A stretch of DNA of 14,572 nucleotides from CAYVAP01 sp964343195 (GTDB lineage Bacteria > Bacteroidota > Bacteroidia > J057), in NCBI GenBank assembly GCA_964343195.1, contig CAYFIR010000153.1, positions 1-14,572 on the forward strand, in the 5' to 3' direction. The position numbers were made by a program, and so were the translations under genes. Positions 1 to 7,059 of the stretch are shown here, in pieces (within the stretch, counting starts at the first letter, position 1; every line of letters begins with the position of its first letter). The notes beneath the pieces were generated by a model. The model made no database searches and was not told where the DNA came from. It saw only the letters and a list, made by a program, of their open reading frames with translations.

Positions 1-49
1 CGTAGTTCGTAGTTCGTAGTTCGTAGTTCGTAGTTCGTAGTTCGTAGTT
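1..49. repeat. Heptamer tandem array, CGTAGTT x7
   Basis: Seven perfect head-to-tail copies of CGTAGTT start at the window edge, so the array may extend further left. A variant array (CGTAATT) occurs at 4658-4695, and both are followed at almost the same distance by the shared 11-mer CCTTATACCGT, so they appear to be two copies of one composite element. Read in the direction of the neighbouring genes (minus strand) the unit is AACTACG. It would lie downstream of the ABC ATPase and probably just before the next gene outside the window. Confidence 0.95.
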
Positions 50-213
50 GGGTACTGGCCTGATATCCATTGGGTTACAACAATTCCACCTTATACCGTC
101 CATATTCCCCCTATACACCTTATTCCCCCCTTATTCCTTAAACCGCATACCGTTTTCCCCATCCCGCCCATATTCCCCTTATGGACCCTATACACCTTCT
201 TCCTCCCAGTTCC
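50..213. repeat. Intergenic tail of heptamer element with internal direct repeats
   Basis: This non-coding stretch lies between the heptamer array and the end of the ABC ATPase gene. It is strongly pyrimidine-rich on the plus strand and so purine-rich in the presumed mRNA. CCATATTCCCC occurs at 100-110 and 168-178, each followed by CTATACACCTT (111-121 and 188-198). CCTTATACCGT at 89-99 recurs at 4734-4744. I see no convincing gene: an open frame here is low-complexity and antisense to the operon. Confidence 0.7.
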
Positions 214-1701
214 TCAAATCGCCGCTGCCAACAGCAGGTCTTCATTGGCTTCTGATGCTGAGAACGAAGCCCTTACGCGCCCTTCAGCCATGACCAGGAT
301 GCGGTCAGAAAGGGCCAGGATTTCGGGGATTTCAGAGGAAACAAGGACCATGCTCATGCCGTCCTTGACGAGCTGTTTCATCAGTTCATACAGCTCGTGC
401 TTGGCTTTGATGTCGATGCCTCGGGTCGGCTCATCCATGAGCAGGATTTGCGGATGGGTGGAAAGCCACTTGGCGACCACTACTTTTTGCTGGTTGCCAC
501 CACTGAGGTTTTGGCACAACTGCTGCTCGGAAGGCGTCTTGATGGCCAATTGCTCGATGTAGGACCGGGCCATTGAATATTCAGCAGATTTTTTCAATGG
601 AAAACTGCCTCTCAGGGTCGGCAGGCTGATGTTGGAGGCAATGTCCATGCCGAGGATCAAGCCTTCCTGCTTTCGATCTTCGGTTACGAAAGCCAGTCCC
701 TGCTCGATGGCAGAACGGGGATTGTTGATCTGAATGGGCTGCCCATTCATCGCCATCTGAAACTGGCTTCGTCCCGCATTTAGCCCGAATATGGTTTCCA
801 GCAACTCCGTTCTTCCAGCGCCCATTAGGCCAAAAATACCGAGGATTTCCCCTTTTTTCAGATCGAATGAAATGTCCTGGAGTACGTTTCGATTGCGGAG
901 ATGGGGATGTTGCAAGCTCAGGTTACTGACAGACAGAATCGTTTCGGTCAACCCCTCAGTCGCCTGCTTTGGCTCGATGACCACATCCCGCCCCACCATC
1001 ATCCTGATTAGCTCTGATTCCGCAGTTTCTTCCATTTCTCCTGCACCGACCATCACCCCATCCCGGAGCACCACGAAGTGATCGGCGATCTGAAACAATT
1101 CCTCCATTTTGTGGGAGATGTACACAATGGTTTTGCCCTCTTGCTTGAGATTGGTCACGATCTGATGCAGGTTCTCAATTTCGGCGTCGCTCAGGGCGGA
1201 AGTAGGTTCGTCCATCAGGACGACCGCCGCATCTGTCAGCAGGGCTTTGGCAATTTCCACGAGTTGCTGCTCGCTGACTTTCAGGTTACCGACGAGAGTG
1301 TTGGGGGCAACGGGCAGGTTCACCCTTTCCAGCACTGCCTGGGTCTGTCGGTTCATCTCCTGGATGTTGAGCAGTCCCAGTCCCGTCCGAATCTCGCGCC
1401 CCAAAAAGAGGTTTTCTGCCACGGAAAGCTGGGGAATCAGGTTGAGTTCCTGATGGATAATCGCAATTCCAGCATCCTGCGCATCCCGCACGCTTGCAAA
1501 TTTTAGGGGCTTCCCATCCAGCAAAATATCGCCTTCGTACTGAGGATACACCCCGGTCAGGATCTTCAGCAAAGTGGATTTACCAGCTCCATTTTCGCCG
1601 AGCAAAGCGTTTACTTTTCCTGGAAAAAGCGTCAAACTGACATCGTCCAAAGCCTTGACGCCGGGAAATGTCTTGGAGATATGTTGGACTTCCAGCATCA
1701 T
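214..1701 (-). CDS. Sugar ABC transporter ATP-binding protein (RbsA/MglA type)
   Basis: This is the ATPase of a high-affinity monosaccharide importer, acting on the cytoplasmic face of the inner membrane with a permease. Its 495 residues form two fused ABC domains, the usual size for the ribose/galactose/xylose class. Domain 1 has Walker A GENGAGKST (residues 35-43), a degenerate signature around VSEQQ (142-146) and Walker B VVLMDEPTS (about 160-168). Domain 2 has the degenerate Walker A typical of the class (GLMGAGRTE, 291-299), signature LSGGNQQK (399-406) and Walker B ILLMDEPT (419-426). The start overlaps the stop of the upstream DUF2291 gene in an ATGA arrangement, which suggests translational coupling. 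A second Met follows directly. The transported sugar cannot be read from the sequence. The partner permease is not in the window and is expected beyond position 1. Confidence 0.95.
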   Translation of the reverse strand: MMLEVQHISKTFPGVKALDDVSLTLFPGKVNALLGENGAGKSTLLKILTGVYPQYEGDILLDGKPLKFASVRDAQDAGIAIIHQELNLIPQLSVAENLFLGREIRTGLGLLNIQEMNRQTQAVLERVNLPVAPNTLVGNLKVSEQQLVEIAKALLTDAAVVLMDEPTSALSDAEIENLHQIVTNLKQEGKTIVYISHKMEELFQIADHFVVLRDGVMVGAGEMEETAESELIRMMVGRDVVIEPKQATEGLTETILSVSNLSLQHPHLRNRNVLQDISFDLKKGEILGIFGLMGAGRTELLETIFGLNAGRSQFQMAMNGQPIQINNPRSAIEQGLAFVTEDRKQEGLILGMDIASNISLPTLRGSFPLKKSAEYSMARSYIEQLAIKTPSEQQLCQNLSGGNQQKVVVAKWLSTHPQILLMDEPTRGIDIKAKHELYELMKQLVKDGMSMVLVSSEIPEILALSDRILVMAEGRVRASFSASEANEDLLLAAAI

Positions 1702-2315
1702 GGGACAGGCTTTATGTGGGTGGGAGTAATCACCAGATCGGGAGAATCCACGTGCTTTTTGCTGAGCTTGATGGCTCCGATGACTTCGATTTGTTGCCCC
1801 TCTTCTAACTGGGCTACAATAGGCGGCATCACTGCTGTTCGGATCAATGCATTGAGGGCTTCCGATACCTGGTTGAACTCTGCGTTGGTCTTGAAATCAG
1901 TCAGTTTGACCAAGCCTGATGCATCTCTGAGGGCGTTACCAAAGATGTACCGGGTATTGACTTCCACACCGCCCCGTTCTTCGGTAGTAAGCCAGATTCC
2001 CCCTTCATTTTTCTCAAAAATGGTGCTGGTATATTTCACCATGAAGTAGGCCGAATTCCCAATTCCGAGGCGGTTCCCATAGGCTTCAAATGCCTGATCG
2101 GGATTGGCTTTTACCTGTTCCAGCAAGCTGGTCAGTTCGATGGGGGATTCCAGTTTGAGGATTCCCTGGTAATAGAGCGAATCGGCAAAGGCGTGATAGT
2201 CAAAGGCTTCTTCGGCTTCAGGCTGTCGCTCACTCAGTTTTTCGAAGTACACAGAGTTATACCCCAAAAAGGCGACGGCCACAGCGAGTAGTAGATATAG
2301 ATAGCTCTTTTTCAT
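1698..2315 (-). CDS. DUF2291 family protein of sugar ABC transporter operon
   Basis: This 205-residue protein has an N-terminal hydrophobic segment (about residues 5-18 after MKKS) that could be a signal peptide or a membrane anchor. There is no lipobox cysteine. The rest looks extracytoplasmic. The features I match to DUF2291 are the small size, a central segment ending in YIFGNALRDASG, and a C-terminal beta-rich part with a conserved VIGAIKL-like stretch. Genes of this family commonly sit between binding-protein and ATPase genes of ribose-type importers, as here, but no biochemical role is established to my knowledge. It starts 21 bp after the binding-protein gene and overlaps the ATPase start by four bases, so it belongs to the transporter operon. 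The family call is by recall of sequence features and context. Confidence 0.75.
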   Translation of the reverse strand: MKKSYLYLLLAVAVAFLGYNSVYFEKLSERQPEAEEAFDYHAFADSLYYQGILKLESPIELTSLLEQVKANPDQAFEAYGNRLGIGNSAYFMVKYTSTIFEKNEGGIWLTTEERGGVEVNTRYIFGNALRDASGLVKLTDFKTNAEFNQVSEALNALIRTAVMPPIVAQLEEGQQIEVIGAIKLSKKHVDSPDLVITPTHIKPVP

Positions 2316-2336
2316 GTAGCATTTCGTTGGGGGAGC

Positions 2337-3290
2337 TTATTCCATGTAATCAGCGGCATTTGAGGCAATGACGAGTTCCACCTCGACCGGGACTCGTTGG
2401 GGAAAATCCCGCTTGCCCTGAAAGTATTCGTGGGCGTACTGAGCGGCAGTTTGGGCCATGACCTTGGGGTACTGCATCCCGGTAGCGACGATCTTTCCTT
2501 CCTGCACCTTCTCCACCACCTCGGCGGCTCCGTCAAATCCGAAGACCTTCACTTCCTCGGCTTTTCCAGCGGCCTGTAGCGCCTGAAAGGCTCCCATGGC
2601 CATGGCGTCATTTCCGCAAAAAACCGCGTCGATATCGGGCTGGGCCTGCATGATGCTTTCCATGACCTCCATAGCTTTATTTCGGTCGAAATCAGCACTT
2701 TGCTGGGCGACCATTTCCAGCGCAGGAAACTCATCCACCACAGAATGAAATCCACCGGAGCGCGCCCAGGTGTTGTTGTCTCCTACCAGGCCGAGCAACT
2801 CGACGTACTTGCCTTCAGCATTCAGCGCCCTGACAAATTCAATCCCGATCTCCACGCAGCCAGAGTAGTTATCGGAGAGGATCTGGCTCGTGGCGGCATC
2901 GTTGGAATTGACCTCGCGGTCCATGCAGAAGACTGGCACCCCAGCGGCTTTGGCTTTGAGGATGTTCACAATCGATCCGTCGGCATCGGTAGGATTGAAC
3001 AGAATGGCGTCGAACCCAGAGGTAATGAGATTTTCGAAGTTATCGGACTCCGTGGCAGGGTTGTTTTGCGAGTCAAAGACTTTGGCTTCGTAGCCCAGGG
3101 CCTCGGCATTGGCGACGGCGGACTCAGCGAGGACGACGAACCAGGGGTTGTTGAGGGTAGAAATCACGACGGCGACCTTGGGGGGATCGTCGGTCTTCTT
3201 TGCCCCGGATGTACAGGCTGACAGCAGCATCCCGGTAGCAGACAGGATGAGAAGAAGCCTTGTGAAGTAGGTGCGAGTAGTAGTGAGCAT
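2337..3290 (-). CDS. Ribose-type sugar-binding lipoprotein of ABC transporter
   Basis: This is the periplasmic sugar-binding protein of the importer (type 1 periplasmic binding fold, RbsB-like), 317 residues. The N-terminus is a lipoprotein signal: a hydrophobic stretch at about 12-24 and lipobox LSAC with lipidated Cys26. The mature part begins with VAVVISTLNNPWFV, the typical first strand and ligand loop of this family. FNPTDADG and the late CGNDAMAMGA and VFGFDGA motifs are also family hallmarks. It is followed after 21 bp by the DUF2291 gene. About 400 bp separate it from the upstream transketolase gene, and that gap holds the hairpin-rich element, so the transporter genes may be separately transcribed or differentially expressed. 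The ligand is probably a monosaccharide, identity unknown. Confidence 0.93.
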   Translation of the reverse strand: MLTTTRTYFTRLLLILSATGMLLSACTSGAKKTDDPPKVAVVISTLNNPWFVVLAESAVANAEALGYEAKVFDSQNNPATESDNFENLITSGFDAILFNPTDADGSIVNILKAKAAGVPVFCMDREVNSNDAATSQILSDNYSGCVEIGIEFVRALNAEGKYVELLGLVGDNNTWARSGGFHSVVDEFPALEMVAQQSADFDRNKAMEVMESIMQAQPDIDAVFCGNDAMAMGAFQALQAAGKAEEVKVFGFDGAAEVVEKVQEGKIVATGMQYPKVMAQTAAQYAHEYFQGKRDFPQRVPVEVELVIASNAADYME

Positions 3291-3311
3291 TTTTTCTTGC
3301 GAGTTGAGGTT

Positions 3312-3340
3312 TCTTTTTTTTTGACAGGATTTTCAGGATG
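3312..3340 (-). repeat. Short direct repeat and 9-base A tract in binding-protein leader
   Basis: On the plus strand CAGGAT occurs at 3325-3330 and 3334-3339, separated by TTT, next to nine Ts at 3314-3322. In the mRNA this reads as two ATCCTG copies followed by nine As, ending 23 nt before the start codon. The poly-A tract could aid translation initiation in an mRNA lacking a Shine-Dalgarno sequence, or be length-variable. I cannot tell which. Confidence 0.5.
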
Positions 3341-3384
3341 AATAGAGAGTACATGCCATTGTGCCATGTAAAACTCTTACTTAG

Positions 3385-3644
3385 GATGCGACTTCATCGC
3401 ATCAGCTCGTGAGCTTTTGTAAAGCGAAACGTTTTATCCAGGCGTCTCTGACGCCCGATTATTTCAGGCAATTCTTCTTACATGAAAAGAGCTTACACCC
3501 TGATTCTCATTTTACCTGTTATTCAGGGTACTTTGGAGCCAATAGACATGGCATCTCGATCCATTGTTTACGAGCGTCGGAGACGCTAAGACTTTACGTT
3601 TCGGATTTGTAAATCCTCACGAGCGAATGCGACTTTGTCGCATT
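3385..3644. repeat. Hairpin-array element with inverted arms
   Basis: This non-coding element sits between the transketolase C-subunit gene and the binding-protein gene. It contains perfect short hairpins: GATGCGA/TCGCATC (3385-3403), AGCTC/GAGCT (3404-3415), GCTTT/AAAGC (3413-3425), GGCGTC/GACGCC (3441-3455), ACCCTGA/TCAGGGT (3497-3529), AGCGTC/GACGCT (3573-3587), GGATTT/AAATCC (3603-3616) and AATGCGA/TCGCATT (3626-3644). The left arm (3385-3455) and right arm (3573-3644) are inverted copies of each other: the same modules occur in mirrored order at matched spacing. Exact 8- and 9-base blocks are conserved (CGAAACGT 3425-3432 with ACGTTTCG 3596-3603, and GCTCGTGAG 3405-3413 with CTCACGAGC 3616-3624). 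Flanking pairs are TACATG/CATGTA (3350-3370) and GGCATCTC/GAGATGCC (3550-3557 with 3649-3656). Confidence 0.85.
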
Positions 3645-3695
3645 TCAAGAGATGCCTCGACCATATTCCATCCTTTTGACTCTGTCTAAAAATCG

Positions 3696-4649
3696 CTACC
3701 CCAGCATCTCCAGTGCGGTCTGCATCAGCCCCTCGCCTGAAATGCCATAGTGATCGAAAATCTCCAACTGCGAGCCTGTAACGGTGTATTCATCCGGGAT
3801 GCCGACGATTTTGAACTTGTTGCGGTAGCCTTGCTGGAAGAGCAGCGAGGCCACGGCCTCCCCTAGTCCACCGTTGACAGAATGTTCCTCCACGGTGATG
3901 ATGGGGCTTCCGTTTGAGGCGGCCTTTAAGATCAGCTCTTCGTCCAGCGGGCGGATGGTGTGCAGGCTGATCACGCGACATTTGATGCCATGCTGTTCTG
4001 CCAGCAAGGCAGCGGCCTCCACGGCTGGCAATACGCCTTCGCCCGTACCGATGAAGGTCAGGTCGTCCCCTTCCCGAATGGTGCGTCCCTTGCCGATCAC
4101 AAAATCCGGGTCGATGTCGCGGTTGAGCGTCGGCATGCCTTTTTTGCCAAAGCGGATGTAGACCGGACTGTCCATCCCGGCAGCGGCTTTGATGGCCTCT
4201 GTCGTTTCGAAATTATCGCAGGGAGCGACGATGGTTACGTTGTTGATGGCCCGCAGGACAGCGTAGTCATGCAGGCTGTGGTGGGTCGAACCCAACGCTC
4301 CGTAGCTGACCCCGGCACTGATACCGATGAGCTTCACCGGATTGTCGGAATAGGCCACATCGTTTTTGATCTGTTCCAGCGAACGAGCCGTCAGAAAGCA
4401 GGCTGGGGAAACGGCAAATACCTTTTTGCCCATGCTGGCCAGTCCCGCCGCAATGCCGACGAGGTTCTGCTCGGCGATGCCGACCTCGACGATCTGGTCG
4501 GGATATTTCTCCCCAAATGGAACCAGCTTGCCTGAACCGCGGGAGTCGCTGGTCACCACCAGTATATCTTTATCCTTTTCAGCCAATGCCTGGAGCGTTT
4601 CGGAAAACACGATCAGGTTTGGGATGAGTTGTGTCGTAGTTAGTTGCAT
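3696..4649 (-). CDS. Transketolase, C-terminal subunit
   Basis: This 317-residue protein is the C-terminal half of a split transketolase: the pyrimidine-binding thiamine-diphosphate domain followed by the transketolase C-terminal domain. Family motifs include VVTSDSRGSG (31-40) and VGIAEQN, whose Glu60 is the catalytic glutamate contacting the aminopyrimidine ring. SYGALGSTHHSLHDYAVLR follows, and the C-terminal domain begins near IRFGKKG. With the N-subunit encoded just upstream it should form one active enzyme that moves a two-carbon ketol unit from a ketose donor to an aldose acceptor in the cytoplasm. Split transketolases in sugar-catabolic clusters often have dedicated substrates (the apulose-4-phosphate transketolases are one known example), so this pair need not serve the general pentose phosphate pathway. 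A heptamer repeat lies within about 10 bases of the start codon. Confidence 0.93.
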   Translation of the reverse strand: MQLTTTQLIPNLIVFSETLQALAEKDKDILVVTSDSRGSGKLVPFGEKYPDQIVEVGIAEQNLVGIAAGLASMGKKVFAVSPACFLTARSLEQIKNDVAYSDNPVKLIGISAGVSYGALGSTHHSLHDYAVLRAINNVTIVAPCDNFETTEAIKAAAGMDSPVYIRFGKKGMPTLNRDIDPDFVIGKGRTIREGDDLTFIGTGEGVLPAVEAAALLAEQHGIKCRVISLHTIRPLDEELILKAASNGSPIITVEEHSVNGGLGEAVASLLFQQGYRNKFKIVGIPDEYTVTGSQLEIFDHYGISGEGLMQTALEMLG

Positions 4650-4657
4650 TGGATTGG

Positions 4658-4744
4658 AATTCGTAATTCGTAATTCGTAATTCGTAATTCGTAATGGGGT
4701 TCGAAGCTCTCTAATCTAGGTTCCAACATTCTGCCTTATACCGT
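4658..4744. repeat. Heptamer array CGTAATT with conserved tail, second copy
   Basis: Four full CGTAATT units (4662-4689) and a partial fifth (to 4695) are preceded by AATT. A GGGG run follows, and 38 bases after its first G comes the 11-mer CCTTATACCGT (4734-4744). At the window's left edge the GGG to 11-mer distance is 39 bases. Both 11-mers are preceded by similar bases (AACATTCTG here, AACAATTCCA there). On the coding strand the repeat (ATTACGA) sits immediately before the transketolase C-subunit start and separates it from the N-subunit gene by 129 bp in an otherwise tight operon. Confidence 0.9.
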
Positions 4745-4778
4745 ATTCCGCCTTCTCCCTAAATTCCCCTCATTCCCA

Positions 4779-5624
4779 TCAAACGCTTACTTCTTCCTGC
4801 AAAAGCAGGTTTCTTGCCTCGTCCAGTTCTGCCTGGGCTTGCTCGTACTGTTCGGGGGAGGGCACTCCGTGGTGCCACTTCAGGACACCTTCCATGTAGC
4901 TGACGCCTTTGCCCTTGGTGGTGTGGGCGATGACGAATGAAGGTTTTCCTTCTTCGAAAGGCAGCTGTTTTAGCGTCTCGGTCAGGGCCTCCACATCGTG
5001 CCCGTCCACTTCGCGTACTGACCAGCCAAAGGCTTCAAGCTTCTGCCGAACAGGTTCCAGGCCATACACTTCCTCGTTGGAACCGGTAATCTGCTGCTTG
5101 TTGTAATCGAGAATGGCGCAGAGGTTGTCGAGTTGGTTATGCGCTGCGAAAATCATCGCCTCCCAGTTGGACCCTTCGGCCATTTCGCCGTCGCCTAGCA
5201 CGGTGTACACATGAAGCGGTAGACCGTCCTTCCTGGCGGCCAGAGCATTGCCGGAGCAAATCGCCAGTCCGTGGCCAAGGCCACCTGTGTTTTGCTCCAT
5301 GCCACGCACCTTCTTCGTAGGATGCCCGATGTAGGGAGAATTGTAGCGGCAGAGCGTCAGCAGGTCATCTTCGGGAAAAAATCCCTGGTCAGCCAGCACA
5401 ACGTAGAGCGCTTCGACCGAATGTCCCTTGCTCTGCACATAGCGATCACGCCCCGGATCATCGAAATTCTCGGGAGAAACGTTCATGATCTGGTTGTACA
5501 ACACGCTCAGGATGTCCACGCAGGAAAGGCTGCCACCCGTGTGCCCGGCTTTGGCGTGGTAGATATACTTGAGGATCTTCTGTCGATACTCGATTGATTT
5601 GAGCTTCAATTCTTTAACTGTCAT
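4779..5624 (-). CDS. Transketolase, N-terminal subunit
   Basis: This 281-residue protein is the diphosphate-binding half of a split transketolase. The thiamine-diphosphate motif starts at GDGEMAEG (144-151) and ends at Asn175 in ILDYNK. Histidines expected near the active site are in AGHTGGSLS (His28), SKGHSVEAL (His68) and GHP (His101), and GGLGHGL (114-120) is also typical. It starts 6 bp after the stop of the secreted hydrolase-like gene, so the two are almost certainly cotranscribed. The C-subunit gene follows after a 129 bp gap holding a heptamer repeat. Length and domain content match stand-alone N-subunits; nothing appears broken. The donor ketose is presumably the product of the isomerase encoded upstream, which is inference from gene order. 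Confidence 0.93.
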   Translation of the reverse strand: MTVKELKLKSIEYRQKILKYIYHAKAGHTGGSLSCVDILSVLYNQIMNVSPENFDDPGRDRYVQSKGHSVEALYVVLADQGFFPEDDLLTLCRYNSPYIGHPTKKVRGMEQNTGGLGHGLAICSGNALAARKDGLPLHVYTVLGDGEMAEGSNWEAMIFAAHNQLDNLCAILDYNKQQITGSNEEVYGLEPVRQKLEAFGWSVREVDGHDVEALTETLKQLPFEEGKPSFVIAHTTKGKGVSYMEGVLKWHHGVPSPEQYEQAQAELDEARNLLLQEEVSV

Positions 5625-5630
5625 GGTAAA

Positions 5631-7049
5631 TCAGTTGGGGGTGATGGTCACAATGACGCGTTTGTATCTGGATAGAGCGGGAGTCCCTTTGTCGGTAACT
5701 TTCAGGATGAAATGGGCGGTTTGGGGCTCTTCTACCTTCGGGGCTACCACGGTATGGACGTTATAGAGATTTTCGCTGAGGCCAAAGTTGATGATGCCCG
5801 GATAGGTGCCTGCTTCGGGATAATGAAACCACCAGTAGCTAAGGTTGTCTCCATCAGGATCGGTGGTCCCGCTGGCATCGAGGCTGAAGGTTTCGCCGGA
5901 CTTCACGGTAAACTGATCCGGCATGCCCAGGCGTGGTACGGGAGGATGATTGGCTTCTTCGAATGATCGGGTACACCAGTCCATTCTGGCGGCAAAGTCA
6001 TGCTGAAAATCATCACGCCAGCGCCATAGGGTAACCCAATTATCCAAAAAACTAACCGTGTCCCTTCTGATGGCTCGCCCATATTCGTTGGGGATATAGG
6101 GAGTAAAACTGTCCTGGGCATTGGTCCAAATCGCGCGAGGCTCAGGTTCGATGGGAACGCCTCCGGTAAAGCCATCCGCCACCTCCTCGGGTCGGTAGAG
6201 TTCATAGCGGCCACCCCAGCCACCCCAATTGGGATGCTCGGGGTCACTGAGGCCGTTCCGGATGAGCCAAAGCCAGGATGGAGTATCGCCTTCCATGCCA
6301 TAAGCCACGTCGGGGTACATCGCTCCCAGCGGACCGTGCCCCTGCTGAATGTGCTCTGCCAGCCAGCTATTGCTGATCGTGGTATTTTCAATGCCCTCCA
6401 CCGGCTGAGCGATGGCAATCCAGGTTGCGCCGAAATACCCTCCGGGACTCACCACATAAAACAGGTCGGGAAAATGGGTTCGCATCCAAATCCCGCTGTC
6501 GTCCTGATCGGAGATCGTGTAAACCCGCAGTTTGCTGATCAGGCGGGCCGCTTCACGTTTGGATTTAGTCTGTTCAATTTTCCAAAGTGCCTGAGCTAGC
6601 GTATTGGGGCCGCCCCAAACGGACACCCACAACGGACGGTCATCGTCTTTTTCCAGTACCTCGATGATCCAGTCTGATCCTTCGGAGTCCTGGCCCTCCC
6701 CTACTCCTTCCATTCCATACACAGGTAGTCCCTGCTTCACCAGAGCGAGCAACTCTTCTGCCGCAGGATATCCCGGCTCGTGATGGTTCAGATTGGGTTG
6801 AACTTCGCCATACGCTTCGATGATTCGCCGAATGGTCTCAGGGGCCACTCGGGTCCGCTGATGGGTAGAAGTGGTGGCAATCAGCCCCTCGATGTCGATC
6901 TGATTGGCATACAGAAGAAGACGCACCAGGGTCTGCGAATCATCGGGGTCGGCCTCGATGTCCGTCAGCACCAGCAGTCGGTGGTTTTGCGCCTGCATCG
7001 TACCCGCAGTCAGCACCATTGCTATGAAAAAGCATAAAATTCGGTCCAT
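5631..7049 (-). CDS. Secreted DUF1593/Sde182-like nucleoside-hydrolase-fold protein
   Basis: The protein has an N-terminal signal peptide (MDRILCFFIAMVLTAG, cleavage probably near MQAQ) followed by a nucleoside-hydrolase-like domain. That domain opens with VLTDIEADPDDSQTLVRLLLY, which resembles the calcium-binding aspartate motif of inosine-uridine nucleoside hydrolases. The C-terminal 100 residues (from about PPVPRLGMPDQF) look like an Ig-like beta domain with DASGTTDPDGDNLSYWW. This matches the family named after the cellulose-binding protein Sde182 (DUF1593). I chose the Met at 7049 because it begins the signal peptide and lies just after the isomerase stop. An in-frame Met at 7073 would add eight polar residues and overlap the isomerase gene. 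The likely role is exported cleavage of an N- or O-glycoside that releases the imported sugar. That role is inferred. Confidence 0.82.
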   Translation of the reverse strand: MDRILCFFIAMVLTAGTMQAQNHRLLVLTDIEADPDDSQTLVRLLLYANQIDIEGLIATTSTHQRTRVAPETIRRIIEAYGEVQPNLNHHEPGYPAAEELLALVKQGLPVYGMEGVGEGQDSEGSDWIIEVLEKDDDRPLWVSVWGGPNTLAQALWKIEQTKSKREAARLISKLRVYTISDQDDSGIWMRTHFPDLFYVVSPGGYFGATWIAIAQPVEGIENTTISNSWLAEHIQQGHGPLGAMYPDVAYGMEGDTPSWLWLIRNGLSDPEHPNWGGWGGRYELYRPEEVADGFTGGVPIEPEPRAIWTNAQDSFTPYIPNEYGRAIRRDTVSFLDNWVTLWRWRDDFQHDFAARMDWCTRSFEEANHPPVPRLGMPDQFTVKSGETFSLDASGTTDPDGDNLSYWWFHYPEAGTYPGIINFGLSENLYNVHTVVAPKVEEPQTAHFILKVTDKGTPALSRYKRVIVTITPN

Positions 7050-7059
7050 CTCGCTGTTG

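Noticed and set aside
1..49. Possible CRISPR-like array
   Set aside because: Units are 7 bases with no spacers, so this is a simple tandem repeat.
48..293. Plus-strand open frame of 81 codons
   Set aside because: It has low-complexity Pro/Ser/Tyr-rich composition from pyrimidine-rich repeats and overlaps the ABC ATPase gene on the other strand.
1078..1506. Long open frame antisense to the ABC ATPase
   Set aside because: It is a mirror of a well-conserved ATPase coding region with no recognisable domain. Similar antisense frames at 2700-3221, 3960-4535 and 6904-7425 were dropped for the same reason.
3409..3612. Open frame inside the hairpin element
   Set aside because: It is composed of hairpin repeats with no codon pattern or start context; chance frame.
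4634..4640. Additional CGTAGTT heptamer
   Set aside because: It lies inside the first codons of the transketolase C-subunit gene as a single copy, explained by coding sequence.
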